A stretch of DNA of 60,368 nt. Source: Macrocybe gigantea (taxonomy: Eukaryota > Basidiomycota > Agaricomycetes > Agaricales > Callistosporiaceae). Shown piece after piece: positions 1 to 10,722 of this stretch. Both the position numbers and the translations under genes were made by a program. The notes below the pieces were generated by a model, which saw only the letters and a list, made by a program, of their open reading frames with translations, was not told the DNA's origin and did no database searches. Each line of letters begins with the position of its first letter. Position 1 is the first letter of the stretch. The DNA lies in the NCBI GenBank assembly GCA_011319805.1, contig SJRY01000187.1:1-60368 (forward strand), read 5' to 3'.

Positions 1-44
1 AAAAAAAAGAGGAAGAAAACAAACAAAAACAAAGCGCTGACACG

Positions 45-785
45 TTAGACCCGTCCCATCATGTGCTTCCCCTCCTCAATCTTCTTTCGTTCTTGCTCAG
101 CCTGCCCTGGATGATCTTTGCCTCGCCTTGACCTTGTCCATGAACCGACCTTGTGCGGCCTGGGTGGCGGAGGCTGCTCGGCTGGTGCTCCTGCTGCCGG
201 CACTCCGGCGCCAGCCTCTGCCTCCTTCACAGGGGGTTGCTCGGGCGGCTTGGTTTCGCGGCTGGCTCTTTCTGTGCCGGTGCTTCTGCCTGTGCTTCCG
301 GTTTGGTTTCGGGCTGGGCTTCGGTTTGGCTTCGAGTTTTGCCTCTTCGGGTTTGGCTTCTGGTTTTGCCTCGGGTGCGGCCTCTGGTGCGGCCTCTGGT
401 GTGGGCTCCTTTGTCTCTGGCGCTTTCTCTTTAGCCTTCTCAGTCTTGCTTCTAGCTCTGTCTCGGCGGGATGCTCGCTCTCAGTCCCAGTGCTCTCTGT
501 GGCTTGCTCCTTTGGCTCGGCAAGACGCTCGCTTTCGGATCCAGCGCCCTTCGTCTCCTGCTGCCCTGCCTCGGTGGACGAAGTCACAGCTGGCGTCGCC
601 TCTGTTTCTCGCTTCTGCTCCTGCTCCTGTGCCTTCTCCTTCTCCTGGCTCTCCTTTTCCATGCGGCGTTCCTCGGGAAGCTTTGCGACGCTCGATTCAG
701 ATATGTTGCCAGGCAGCGACCCCACGCCGACCTTGGATCCGCTCGGGTGTTCCTTTGTAGGCAGCTGACGACTTTTCGTCCGCAT
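45..785 (-). CDS. low-complexity charged hypothetical protein
   Basis: Open frame of 246 codons. The product is rich in Glu, Lys, Gln, Arg and Pro: an N-terminal part with EKE/QEQ-like stretches, a middle rich in KRQRQ and HPRQNQ-type runs, then a Pro/Ala-rich tail. No domain, signal peptide or membrane segment is visible. The opposite strand is also open because of codon bias in simple sequence, so the coding strand is uncertain. The N-terminal motif ISESSVAKLPE recurs upstream near 1030 as VSESSVAKLPE, which shows that a segment of this locus was duplicated. It could be a fragment of a larger gene or non-coding simple sequence. Confidence 0.25.
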   Translation of the reverse strand: MRTKSRQLPTKEHPSGSKVGVGSLPGNISESSVAKLPEERRMEKESQEKEKAQEQEQKRETEATPAVTSSTEAGQQETKGAGSESERLAEPKEQATESTGTESEHPAETELEARLRRLKRKRQRQRSPHQRPHQRPHPRQNQKPNPKRQNSKPNRSPARNQTGSTGRSTGTERASRETKPPEQPPVKEAEAGAGVPAAGAPAEQPPPPRPHKVGSWTRSRRGKDHPGQAEQERKKIEEGKHMMGRV

Positions 786-1120
786 CCTTTTCCTCGAACT
801 TCTGGCTTGCTGCTCACAGCTTCAAAGTGTCAAGGCCTGCTGCTCTTGGAGAATGAGAATGTTGTACGCACGTATCGAGGCGCGAGGACGCTCTGTCTCA
901 GTGACGAGGGTTGTGCTGCTTTGGTGAACTCTGCGCGTTCTTTGCAAACAAACCTTAACATGTCGCTGCTCAGGAGAGACAAGGGAATCTCGTACCAGCT
1001 TCTTGCGCGTGCCCTTCAGGCAACTTTGCGACGCTAGATTCGGAGACATTGGCCAGGAAAGTGGACACTCGGGTGCTCTTTTGTAGGCAACTGGCACGAT
1101 TGCGCAGAAGGTTCTGGTTC
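668..1120. repeat. diverged duplicate block (about 668-780 and 1012-1120)
   Basis: The two blocks share the order of the elements CAACTTTGCGACGCT / AAGCTTTGCGACGCT, GATTC(A/G)GA, CTCGGGTG, and TTTGTAGGCA(G/A)CTG. Both translate on the minus strand to a SESSVAKLPE-type peptide. This looks like an old tandem duplication. Confidence 0.6.
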
Positions 1121-1352
1121 TGTTTCTCGGGGAAAAGACCCGGGAACTTGCTGCTCGTGCGAGACAGAGGCGGATTGAGGCGATCCGTATGGCGCAGGTG
1201 GGTAACTATGAGATGTTTTTTTTTTTTTCGTCTCAAGTAATTATGCAGGAATGGAGTTGTATGCTCACTCGGTTGCTGAAGTGGGAGACTCGTGGTCATC
1301 GTGCGAGTGCAAGGAGGTGAGACAATGCTTATATATGAGTCTATTCATGATG

Positions 1353-4300
1353 TCATATTCCTACATGTATAAACGGCATCCAATAATGATGCGCTGCTCC
1401 TGCTCGTCTCATGTTTTGTATAGCTTCCAAAAGTCCTTCAGCAGCCAACTCCAGCTTTGGGCCTCCGCTCCCACCTCCAAACATTTTTCCATACACGCTC
1501 AACGCAACAGCAGGCCCATACGCATCCGCCATGCTCCACAGCGTTCCAATACCGCCACGGAAGCCAGCACCAACGAACCCACCCGCCAGATGCATCGCCT
1601 CGTTGCTCAGCTGCGCGTCCCCATCGCCGTCTCGCACGCAGACAGGTACACAAACTTTGCAGCGCCAAACGCGCTCGCTTCGACGATCTGCTCGAGCCGC
1701 AGCCGCGCGTCGTACAGCTCCAGCCCGCTGTTCAGCGCCGAACGCGCGTCCTGCTGCCCGTGGCACGCAAAGTGTAGCCAGCTCGAGGTCTTGAGCTGCT
1801 CGACAACGTTTGCGAGCGTCGCCGCAGAGTCGAGGAGGGCTGTCGCATGCAGCTTTCCTGAAGCTTGCACCAGCCGCGCTACCTGCTCCACTTCTAGCTT
1901 GACGGACGGCAGCTTTGGAAGCGGTGGCGTCCTAAGGGCGTTGGAGACGCCGACGGCTGTGAAGGATTCATCACGTCCGTCCGTTGCTTCATCGTTCTGG
2001 TTACGCTCCCGAGCGTGGATGAGCGCTTCTAGCGTGTAAGTGTAAGATTGCACGAATTTGCCTTCGACCGGTGCAGCGGCGTGTACGGGCAATACGTGAA
2101 CGCGCCCGACGGACACCACCATATCCTTCCCTCCGTGATGCCGTTCTTCATTCACCTACGTCATCAGTGTGCTCAAACATAAAGTCGGAAGACAACTTGC
2201 CAAACGCAAACATGCAAAGATCGGCGCGACAATCTCAGACCACAGCCAGTTGATGATCACCTCAAACATATGCTCGGCCGATCCCTGGCCTGCCATCCTG
2301 CCATATCTCTGAACAGTTTCTTCCACAGCGTCAGCCTCTCTCGACATGATCCGACACAAGCCAACGCCCTTCGCAAGCTTTCCAACATCTTCTCAAGCTT
2401 GTCCACCGTAACTCTAGGAAGGTGCACTTGGATTGGTTCAGCCCATCGCACAGCAAAACGATCGCGTCCGCTTGATCCTCAATAGCGCTCAAAATAATAA
2501 CTGGCCCCTCTTTGCCGCCTTTGACAACGTCTCCCACGTCGGCGGCTGGAGAAACCTCTCGAAACCAGGTCGATCCTAATCTGTTCGATCAGCCGTTTCC
2601 TTTTCAGCGTCAACTCGTGCGCGTCGACGGTTTGCTTTATGTCGATCTCCCCCGCTCCAGAAGCCGCTTGCAGCTGCGTCGAAAGCGCTCGAAACTCCTT
2701 TGCTTCGTCTGGAAACGCCTCCCAGAGCTGCATGTCCCTGTCCTGAGCTGGAACGCTTGCTTGTGTGTGATCGACATCCCGCCTCGAAGAACTCGACCGC
2801 CTTTTGCGGCATCGAGTGCTCGAGCTACGGAGATGGCGCGGGATGTTCGTTTCGGGATGTCGTTCTGAGCTAACGCGGTGTCGCGATTCGAGCGAGTTGC
2901 CGAGCCAGACTAGATCTGGGAGGATGGAAAAGGCGGCCGTGAAGGCGTCGACGGCTTCTGAAGGTCTATGCTCCTGCGCCAGGACGGCCCAGTTGATGGC
3001 TAGCACCCATAGGTCGTCGGAAGATGCAGAGGCGGATTTCACGGCCATGCGGTACAGGTCCAGCGCTTTCTCCAAGTCGCTGTCGTTGCCAGACGTCTCG
3101 TACTGGTGCTCGTAGCACCCGGCCAGGTGCCCCATTCGGAGCGCCCGGTCTGGATGTCCTTCGGGCGTTTCATCTAGCGCAAGCTGCTGATGGTTCATAG
3201 ACAGAGCTAGATCTTCGGCTTTGTGGGAATGTTCGTATCGGAAGATGTGGTCCCTGCCAAGGGCGGTGTGCAGCCTTGCGAGCGATGGGTGACCTGGCGG
3301 CAATGTGTCCAGCGCGGCTTGGTCGAGCTCTTGAGCCGCATCCAAGTCTGACAGGTCTCTGAGCCGCGTCCACCGATCTCTGTACGAGATTGCCAGATTC
3401 CACTGCCGGGACGTCATGTCCGGATGGTCCGCCGGTGTGTTCTCCACTGCGATGCGCTTGTAATTGAGCCCCTCCTGCAAATCCTCGACGTCGTTGAGCA
3501 CCTTGAACCGGTGCTCGTACTCGATCCCGAGGCCCTGCACACGCGCGGCGTACTCAGCGTGGTCCGCCGGCGTGCGTTCGACGGCGACTTTGTGCCATTT
3601 GAGCGCGGCTTCCATGTCCTTGAGGTCGCCCAGCCGCTTGTGTCGCTCCGCATACGTGAGCGCCAGGTTCTGCGCGCGGCCTGCCAATCCCTCGTCGTCG
3701 TCTGGCGGCGTCAGGTCAACCGACCGCTGGTTGCACCGGATTGCGGCCTCGAGGTGCGAAAGATCTCCCGTTCGCCGGTAGAACGAAGAATGCGCGACGC
3801 CGAGTGGGCGCAGGCGGTCCGGCAGTGCAGGGTGTCCCTCTGGCGTGCCGTCGACGAGTTCCTGCATGTGTTCTAGCGCGGATGCGAGGTGCGCTCGGTC
3901 GTCGGTGTGCTTGTACATGTCGAGATGGGACACGCCGAGCCCGTGCAGGACGTCAGCCCGCGTCGGGTCGTCCTTGGGCGTGTTCGCCAGTGCAGCCTGG
4001 GTGTACTCTAGCGAGAGTTCTAGGTCGCGCCGATCTCCGAGACGCTGGTACCGATCGGTGTGTGATGCCGCGAGGCCGTTCTGTCTCGCGCCGAGCTCGG
4101 GTGGTCCGCTGGCGTGTTGGCGACGCACGCGGTGTCCCATTTGATCGCGAGGTCGAGGTCGGCTAGTTCGCCGAGTCGACGTGCACGGTGGGTGTATGCC
4201 ACTGCGAGGTTCTGCTGCCGCGTTGCGAGCGAGGGGTCGTCTGCCTGCGAGACGTCTACTGCGCGTTGGGCGTATGAGAGGGAGGCGTCGAGGTCCGAGA

Positions 4301-5156
4301 GGCGGCCTAGCCGAGAGTAGAGATGCGAGTACGTCGCGCTGAGGCTGGAGAGGTGTCTTGGGAGCTCGAAGGATCCTGCCGGGAGGCTTTCCACCGACGC
4401 GGTTTTGTACCGCAGCGACATCTCGATGTCGCTCGTGTCGCCGAGCCGCGTGAATCTGTACGCGTAGGCGACGCCCAGGCTGCGCAGGTTGGTCGAGATA
4501 TCGGGGCTGCCTGGTTGTGCGCCGCTTACGCTCAGCCGCGCGTAGTAGATCGCCGATTCTAGGTCTGACAGATGGCCGTACCGGTCATAACGATCGCCGT
4601 ACGAAGCGGCGAGATCGTGCTGCATGCTCTGCACATTGGGATCTCCATGCTGCATGGCGTCCAGCGCGCCCAACGAGCACCACAGCGCCGCCTCGATGTC
4701 CTCCCTCCGCTCGAAGCGCTCCACGATGTCGCCGTATATCGTGCTCAGGCACTGCAGCCTGTAGGACATGTTTGGCGAGCCCGGTGGCGTGATGCGCACC
4801 ACGGCCTGGCAGAGCTGGGCGGCGGTTTCGATGTCTGTCGGTGAGCCTGTGTGGCGGTATTGCGTGGTGTGGAGCGTGGCGAGGAGGATTTGGCGGCTGG
4901 GAAGGGATGGGGACGAGGATGGGGATGGGGTGGTGTCCAGCGCGGCTTGGGCATGCTGGAACGCGAGGTGCAGGTCGTTTGGGTCGTTTGAGTGCTGTCG
5001 GAAGCGCGTGTGGTATCGTTCTGCGAGGGCTTCGTGTTGTGAGGGGAGCGATGGGTCGTCGGGCGGCGTCGCGGCGATGGAGGCTTGGAGGGACTCGAGG
5101 TCTAGCGAGTCCCAGTCTTTGTCGGATTCTTCGCCGCTAGCCATCGCGGCTTTCAA
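1353..5156 (-). pseudogene. TPR-CHAT (caspase-like) protein with several frame breaks
   Basis: From the start at 5156 to about 2960 there are roughly fourteen tetratricopeptide-like units of about 50 residues, each with a pattern like RLGDLSDLDAAL followed by TPPDHP. The C-terminal part is a CHAT domain, a caspase-related peptidase fold. The catalytic His motif LHFACHG lies near 1756-1777 and the Cys motif SACETAMG near 1613-1640. The domain end is also recognisable (HLAGGFVGAGFRGGIGTLW, then PFIHVGI at the stop). A 56-nt intron fits at 2156-2211. The frame breaks once in the TPR part, near 4098 (one base missing), and repeatedly in the linker and CHAT part: near 2720-2830, 2540, 2497, 2445, 2345 and 1616. 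Joining the frames restores a typical Agaricomycete TPR-CHAT protein. Breaks often fall in short homopolymers, so either sequencing error or real decay is possible, but their density between 1600 and 2900 favours decay. In fungi such proteins are suspected of roles in regulated cell death or self/non-self responses; that is inference. Confidence 0.8.
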
Positions 5157-5507
5157 GGCCTTCGATGGTCTTGGTTAATCGAATGCCCATCGATGTTGAT
5201 GTCGTTGTTTTGATTTTCGTTTCCGTGCCTGGGACGACCCTGAGAGGGTCTTGCCGACTCTTGCGGCAGAAATGCGAATTGGGATCGACGTCGCATATGT
5301 TATTGTTCATGCGAGTATGATGCAAGTGATGTTCAAAATTCAAGAACCAGACTGGGACCCTCTGGTAACGGATTCACAATTGCCAACTGTTCGTGCCATC
5401 TCACTGTATGTTTTCGTTTCAGAGCGTTATGTACCTACAGCTAATAGAGTTCTGTTCCTCTACCTCGGTGTTGTTCCCAGCTCCCAGCTACTCGGAAGCG
5501 AAACGGG
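5157..5507. other. intergenic, no gene seen
   Basis: Region upstream of the TPR-CHAT start and just past the stop of the first cysteine-rich gene. No convincing coding pattern or repeat was seen. Confidence 0.5.
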
Positions 5508-6850
5508 TCAGAGGGAGCCTGCTCCAGAGTCTGGGCTCAAGTCGAAAAAATCTCCGTTGCATGGGACCTCTGAGAACTGCAAGGCCAGCGCTATTTTCTT
5601 GTTGGGCAACTGTTTTTTTTTGTGAGGAAGGACAAAGGACGACATCAGAGATTTTGATGCGGAGAGGCAAAGTCACTCACGAATGTGATGCTGTGCTGAC
5701 GGCCCTGGCCGCTAGGCGCGCAGGACAGCCCATTCAGCCTAATGACGCACTCGCCCCGTGCACAGGTCGACAATCCGGAGAATCGGCCTGCATAGTTGGG
5801 GTTCGTCGTCAGGGATATCGTGGCAAAGTTGGCCGCATTGTCCTAGACATGATGGCCGTCTCAGTCACTCTCAGGCATGTGCGTGTGGATCGTTTCGAGC
5901 ATACCATCTGAATGTGAGCGTTTCAGCATCGCTGTTCGAACGTTCACCCCTCCAGCATGGATCACAAACGCGCTGTTTGACTCACCCAGCTCTGCTGTCC
6001 TGACGCGTCCAAGGAGCCTCCTAGGGAATCTTCAATAAAGAAAATTTCGGAAGACCCGACCGGTCCGTCGCCGCATCCGTCGGGGCCGACGGACCTGCAG
6101 ATTTTGAATGGGATGTCTCTTTGGAGAGGTCGTTCAGAGCTGCGTTTCTCGGAGTGGTGGGGACTGAGACTCACTGGACAAATCCGTGTTGCGCATATCG
6201 GTCCCATGCTCCTGGAACACCACGACCTAGCTGCTGGCCGCCAGGCCAGGTTATTTGGTAGCACTTTCCATAGTACAACCCGTTCGTTTTGTGATCGCCG
6301 CAGACTGCTCGGAGAGCGCAACTGGGGCCGCCTTGCCATCGTGTTGGATGAGGTGCAGGAGAACTATTATTGCTGATGATGCTTTCAGTATCGGTGCACT
6401 CGCCACCTTTAGAACCTGGCCCGGTCCACAGCACTTTCCGTGAGGCTGCTGCCCCACATAGACCTCCCCTAGACCACAGCACTAAAGTGACAACTGAACA
6501 ACGAGACGATGCGCACATTAAGAAGTACTCACGACACCTTCCCTGGTCCCCTCGTCATAAATAATGAGACGATGTGTCGGGGCACAACACGTCATGGCAT
6601 CTGTGCCCTGAAAAGCAAGGATAAGACTGAGAATACAAACAAGATGATTGGAGCTGACTGGGTAATAGTAATCGCGGTCAGTCCCAGGACAAAGCAGTTC
6701 AACTTTCTTGCATATGATGTTTCCAGAGCCGACGGGATCTTCTATGGGTTCATAGTCACATGGGCAACCACCTTTTGAGCAGTCATCGTCGAGATCGTCC
6801 TGGACTACATCGAGTGCAAGAAGAAACGTCATGGGAAGACTGAACTTCAT
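5508..6850 (-). CDS. secreted cysteine-rich protein, paralog 1
   Basis: I do not recognise the family by name. Exons (minus strand): 6850-6659, 6607-6533, 6481-6175, 6118-5986, 5907-5905 (a 3-nt exon), 5842-5681 and 5609-5508. The N-terminus MKFSLPMTFLLALDVV resembles a signal peptide. The next part is Cys-dense (GGCPCDYEP, MTCCAPTH, GKCCGPGQVL). The C-terminal domain carries YGKCYQITW, PFKICRSVGPDGCG, GECVIRLNGL and FSEVPCNGDF, all matched in the paralog at 10723-12202. Exon sizes 133, 3 and 162 are identical in the two genes. One base is missing in exon 3 near 6398 (frame of GPGQVLK versus GECTDTE), in a run of A; without it the paralog alignment is continuous. A TATA-like element lies about 60 nt upstream. 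Probably extracellular; function unknown. Confidence 0.7.
5905..5907 (-). other. putative 3-nt microexon (ATG, one Met codon)
   Basis: Flanked by acceptor CATTCAG and donor GTATGC, between introns 5908-5985 (78 nt) and 5843-5904 (62 nt). The second paralog has the same CAG|ATG|GTA arrangement after an intron of exactly 78 nt. The exon keeps phase 0 between a Trp codon and an Asp codon. Confidence 0.55.
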
Positions 6851-6909
6851 GTCGCGATACCTGAGCACAGGATTTCAAAGGAGATGAACTTGGCATGGGC
6901 GTCACTAAT

Positions 6910-6918
6910 GTTTATAAT
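6910..6918 (-). promoter_or_regulatory. TATA-like element of cysteine-rich gene 1
   Basis: Minus-strand ATTATAAAC lies about 60 nt before the start codon at 6850, a spacing like the clear TATA boxes of the other secreted-protein genes in this window. Confidence 0.4.
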
Positions 6919-6922
6919 GTGC

Positions 6923-8503
6923 CGTGGACGTCCATAACGGCGCTTGACTGTCATTATTCAGCAAAGCCATCAGGGCGCTTGGAGCAGGGTGAGTCGACAA
7001 TACCGGAACTGGTCTCAGATACACTGTATGACAGAACTTCCATTCATCCTGTCAGCCACAGCACTGTCTGGGGAAATCGTGAGAGCGACTTCATTGGAAG
7101 CAGTGGATATCACCCCTTCCATGCGAGCGAACGGACTTCGAGAAGACTCATCAGCAATGTAGCACGCAGAGGCAAAGAGGGGCATCTAGGGACAGTTCGG
7201 CGGTCAAGTCCTTACGACGTTACGGAAAGCCGCCGACGAAAACATTCTGATCTCCCAGCTGGTCTTCCCTGCAATTTCATAACGCCGGTCATTTCATGGG
7301 CTCGGCGCATCTTCTCACTTGAGGGTCTGATAGCAATGAATCAGGGAAGCTGTTCTATATTGATGGCAATTGGCGTTCTAGGCAGAGGTTCTCAATTTTA
7401 AGTCGCACCTCCCATATCTCAAACTGATCTTATGTCTTTGGGAGCCACCGACTCCTCTCGTACACCTCAGACTCACAGTTAGCGGCGCGACAGGCGCTGC
7501 TATGTCTTGGACATGCCGGCTGCATATTCTTTTTGAGAACGATTGTCGACGCGAACAGGCTGTGCTCTCATTGCATATCACTGTGTTCCTTGCCGTGTTT
7601 CTTGCACGAAGATGACTATTAGGACAATAAGTGAAGTCAGCGTGCGCACGACGGGGCTAAGAAGAAGGCCTTCGTATATGAGGTCTAGAGCTTTTTGCAT
7701 CGGCGTTCGTTAGATTGAACCTACATCGCCGGAGATGATAGGACAAAGCTTAGGGTTCTTCATAGTCAAAATTGCCTTGAAGATTGAAAAGACAACACAC
7801 GCTGAGACTGCCGCGCCGACCATTGCACCCTTTCTACAGCATCTTCTGATCTTCGTCCAAGTCGGGCAGCGCTGTGGGGCGGATCGTGCCACGCGTCCCA
7901 TACGGTTCGACATGTATTATGTCCTACATGATGCGGATGGTCTTGGTGATATTGCTGTCAGAATGAGCCTGCTCACGGTCCCGTTCCTACTAGGCTTCCC
8001 GTCTCTGGGTGTCGAAATTTGAGCATTAGCTAAAACGTCAGAGCGGTCGGACACGGCACGATTGCTCATGTTCTGAATGATGCATGCATGAACTGTTTGA
8101 CTGATGCAACAAAACTGCTGGAACTTACCCAAAATCCCGCTCGATCCCCTCCATGCAAATAGTTCGTATCTCCTCTTCCTCTTCACTTTCTTCATTCCTC
8201 CTTGCCCAAAATCTTCGAGTTTCTCGACGACTTGCAAATAGGAACTGCGATACACACCATATGTAGGATTGCTCTCCAATATGTGATCATCGTCAGAAGC
8301 GGCTATAATGCATTTGTTCAGGCCGGCCGTACAAACTTGTGACCGTATTCCACAGGAGGTTATTGCAATTTCGGATTATGTAACTTGGCCGGTTTGCTTG
8401 CTTGCCTCACACTCCCGTCGCTTTTCGTGGTGCCAGGACAGTCCAATCTGGGTGGAGTAGCCTCTTTTCCTAGGATGAATACTTCTCTGTTTTTATTCCT
8501 AGT
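6923..8503. other. intergenic, no gene seen
   Basis: About 1.6 kb between the start of cysteine-rich gene 1 and the end of paralog 3. The short open frames here show no recognisable domain. Confidence 0.4.
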
Positions 8504-9650
8504 TTACAGCTCTTCCATGCTACGACCGTAAAACAGACACGTAGTCTCGGTGAACCAAAGCTCTATTGGCAACCCGTTCATTCTTAAGCCGCAGTTCTCT
8601 CCTTCCATGCAAGTCGGACTTTTTCTCGCCGAGAAACTGATCGCTTCTCCTTGTCGTATGTGTACTGCATTTTCAGCACTCCACGGTCTTTCTTGGTCAC
8701 CCATACTGCTGTTCCCGTAGGGTCATTGTGTCGCCCGACCTGAGAATGGGTTCAGGATAAAAATTGCGGTAATTTGCAGGAATATTCGCACCTGATCCTG
8801 AAGAACGAACCGACTGTTGGACAGCACAGTGTTGTCGCGATGATTCATGCTGCAATCGCTCGTCGACCGGCAAACGCGGAACGGGATGTTCTGGAAGAGA
8901 CCTCCTGGCGTGTACACCGCATTCTCTCGATTTGACCCAATCTGCCGATCGCTGCCCTGGACACTCAGAAGGTAACAATGTCCGTAGCGGATGCCTAGAT
9001 CGACTGGGTCTTCGGCAACGTATTCGGGCTCGATCGCTGCATGGTTATGGCTTCATCGACCGTCGTCGAAGTCGAAGAATGCTGATGTTTGGAAGAACAT
9101 CCACATCCTCCATGGCTCGTCGATGGGTCATCTTCAATTGCATTCCGAGGCGGTTGCATGCAACGTCCGTCGACCATGACCAGACCCTTGAGACAACAAC
9201 CACCTTCGCCTGTCGAAATATTCCCACTCCATTCATGGCCGGGGGCACAGCACTACAATAGTCACTGAGCATTGCATGATACCATTCCAATTCGCAAATC
9301 GCTCACAAATCCGAGCTTAGCCTCTTCGTCTTGCCAGGTGATAGATCCATTCTGATGACAGCATTCTGCGAAACGTGTTCCTGAACAGTCGAACCATGAG
9401 AACGATGTATTATATCCGCAGGAACAAAGAGAGCACTCACTGCATTATAGACCTGCCTTCCAGGTGCACATTGGAGGTCAACAACCTCCCTGATGCACCG
9501 TTCGCTGCGGACTCCATTGGATACTCGGGAACGGATTTTCCATCCATCTACAGGCAACCCAAGGCGTCTTGCCGCAGCTTCGCAAGAAACTTGCTCGCTG
9601 GCGACTACAACAGAGCGAAGAAACAGAAGAATGACAAGGGAGTTGAACAT
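8504..9650 (-). pseudogene. secreted cysteine-rich protein, diverged paralog 3
   Basis: Starts with a signal-peptide-like MFNSLVILLFLRSVVVA. Recognisable pieces in family order are: CIREVVDLQCAPGRQVYNA (exon 9650-9441, donor at 9440), FAECCHQNGS, GEGGCCLKGLVMVDGRC, GIRYGHCYLLSVQGS, IPFRVCRSTSDC and FVLQDQ, then SPTCMEGENCGLRMNGLPI near the end. These align with YGHCYQITF, VFKVCRSTAPNGC and CVVKMGRL in the intact part of paralog 2. The frame changes at least twice outside obvious introns, between exons 1 and 2 and near 9044. The end is not well conserved: the usual EVPCNG motif is absent. This is either a decaying copy or one damaged by consensus errors. Limits are approximate. Confidence 0.5.
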
Positions 9651-10722
9651 TGTGTGCTAGTACTACTCATCAGGAGTGGTCCGAGTTAAACAGTGGTGCA
9701 GTGCTTCGCAGAATTAATATGAAAAAGTAAACTGAATCCAGGTGCAATATAGAAGAAGTTCATCTTGTTCCATGACGGCAGGAACTACGGCTTGAGGAGA
9801 TGCTGATGGAGTGTCATGAATCCTCAGGACCATCAGGAAGCTCCAATCTTCCCTCCCGGTGGAAACATATCACCGCAGATCTTGAAGATGTTTACTGATT
9901 GGCGCCAACTTAAACAACGGAGGCTCTATAGCAGTACTTATAGGGAAATCAACGGATCTAAAAATGTCTTTGCTCTCCTTGCTGTGCCTGTATGCCACTT
10001 GAAAGGACTTCTCGACCGTTCTGCTGTGCGCTCAAGAAATGGAACCGAACTCAAATTTCCTGGATAGCTGGAGAAAATCGCGGTGCAATGACGCTACATA
10101 TTTCGTCAATCTGGAACAATCATTGTTTGCGCGCCCACCTGGGATTGAAATTCAATTTAGGGTCAAATGAATATCAATCACAGGAACGACTTCACACCAG
10201 CGCCCTCCGATCTTCGACACTTGTATTTTCGTATCACGCTGCACGCTTGCCAGTTCGTTTTTCATGAGATGCTCACGACTCTGATTGGTCGTCCATAATT
10301 CACACAGTGAGAACGAAGCCTTTTTTCAACCGCCCCCGACGTGGCAGGACATCTCATGCCTTCTGATTGGTGCCCCTCGTCGTTCCTGGTTTGTATGTTT
10401 TCCATCAGCGGCGAGTCGACCGACTCTGTCGACTATGGAGCTCCACAACTGGCATGTCGAATGGAAGGCCCGGCCCTGCGTCTTTCCGTGATGCACTCAT
10501 TGACATGTCGAATGGAAGATTTCAGTCTGTGGAAACAGTTCCGGACAGGGAAATCATCATCAGGGTATCGCGCGCTCGCTCACCTCGACTGGCCTTGACA
10601 TACCGATGCAAGCCGCTCAAACGGAGGCAATGGTCTGACCTGAGATCCTTCTGCTATATAACGGTCTATCCTACTCACCATGTTCTCTCCAACACTCACC
10701 GTGTCCCATTAGACTAAGAGAT
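9651..10722. promoter_or_regulatory. divergent intergenic region with promoter motifs
   Basis: Lies between paralog 3 (minus) and paralog 2 (plus). It holds two copies of TCTGATTGGT (CCAAT-box type, near 10270 and 10360), a direct repeat CATGTCGAATGGAAG at 10453-10467 and 10504-10518, and TATATAA at 10655-10661, 62 nt before the ATG of paralog 2. Confidence 0.5.

Noticed and set aside
118..1037. Long plus-strand frames rich in Leu, Ser and Cys opposite the charged minus-strand frame
   Set aside because: Typical mirror of Glu/Lys/Arg-rich coding or simple sequence; no domain.
3424..4166. Plus-strand frames over the TPR region
   Set aside because: Shadows of the TPR repeats on the minus strand, which match a known family.
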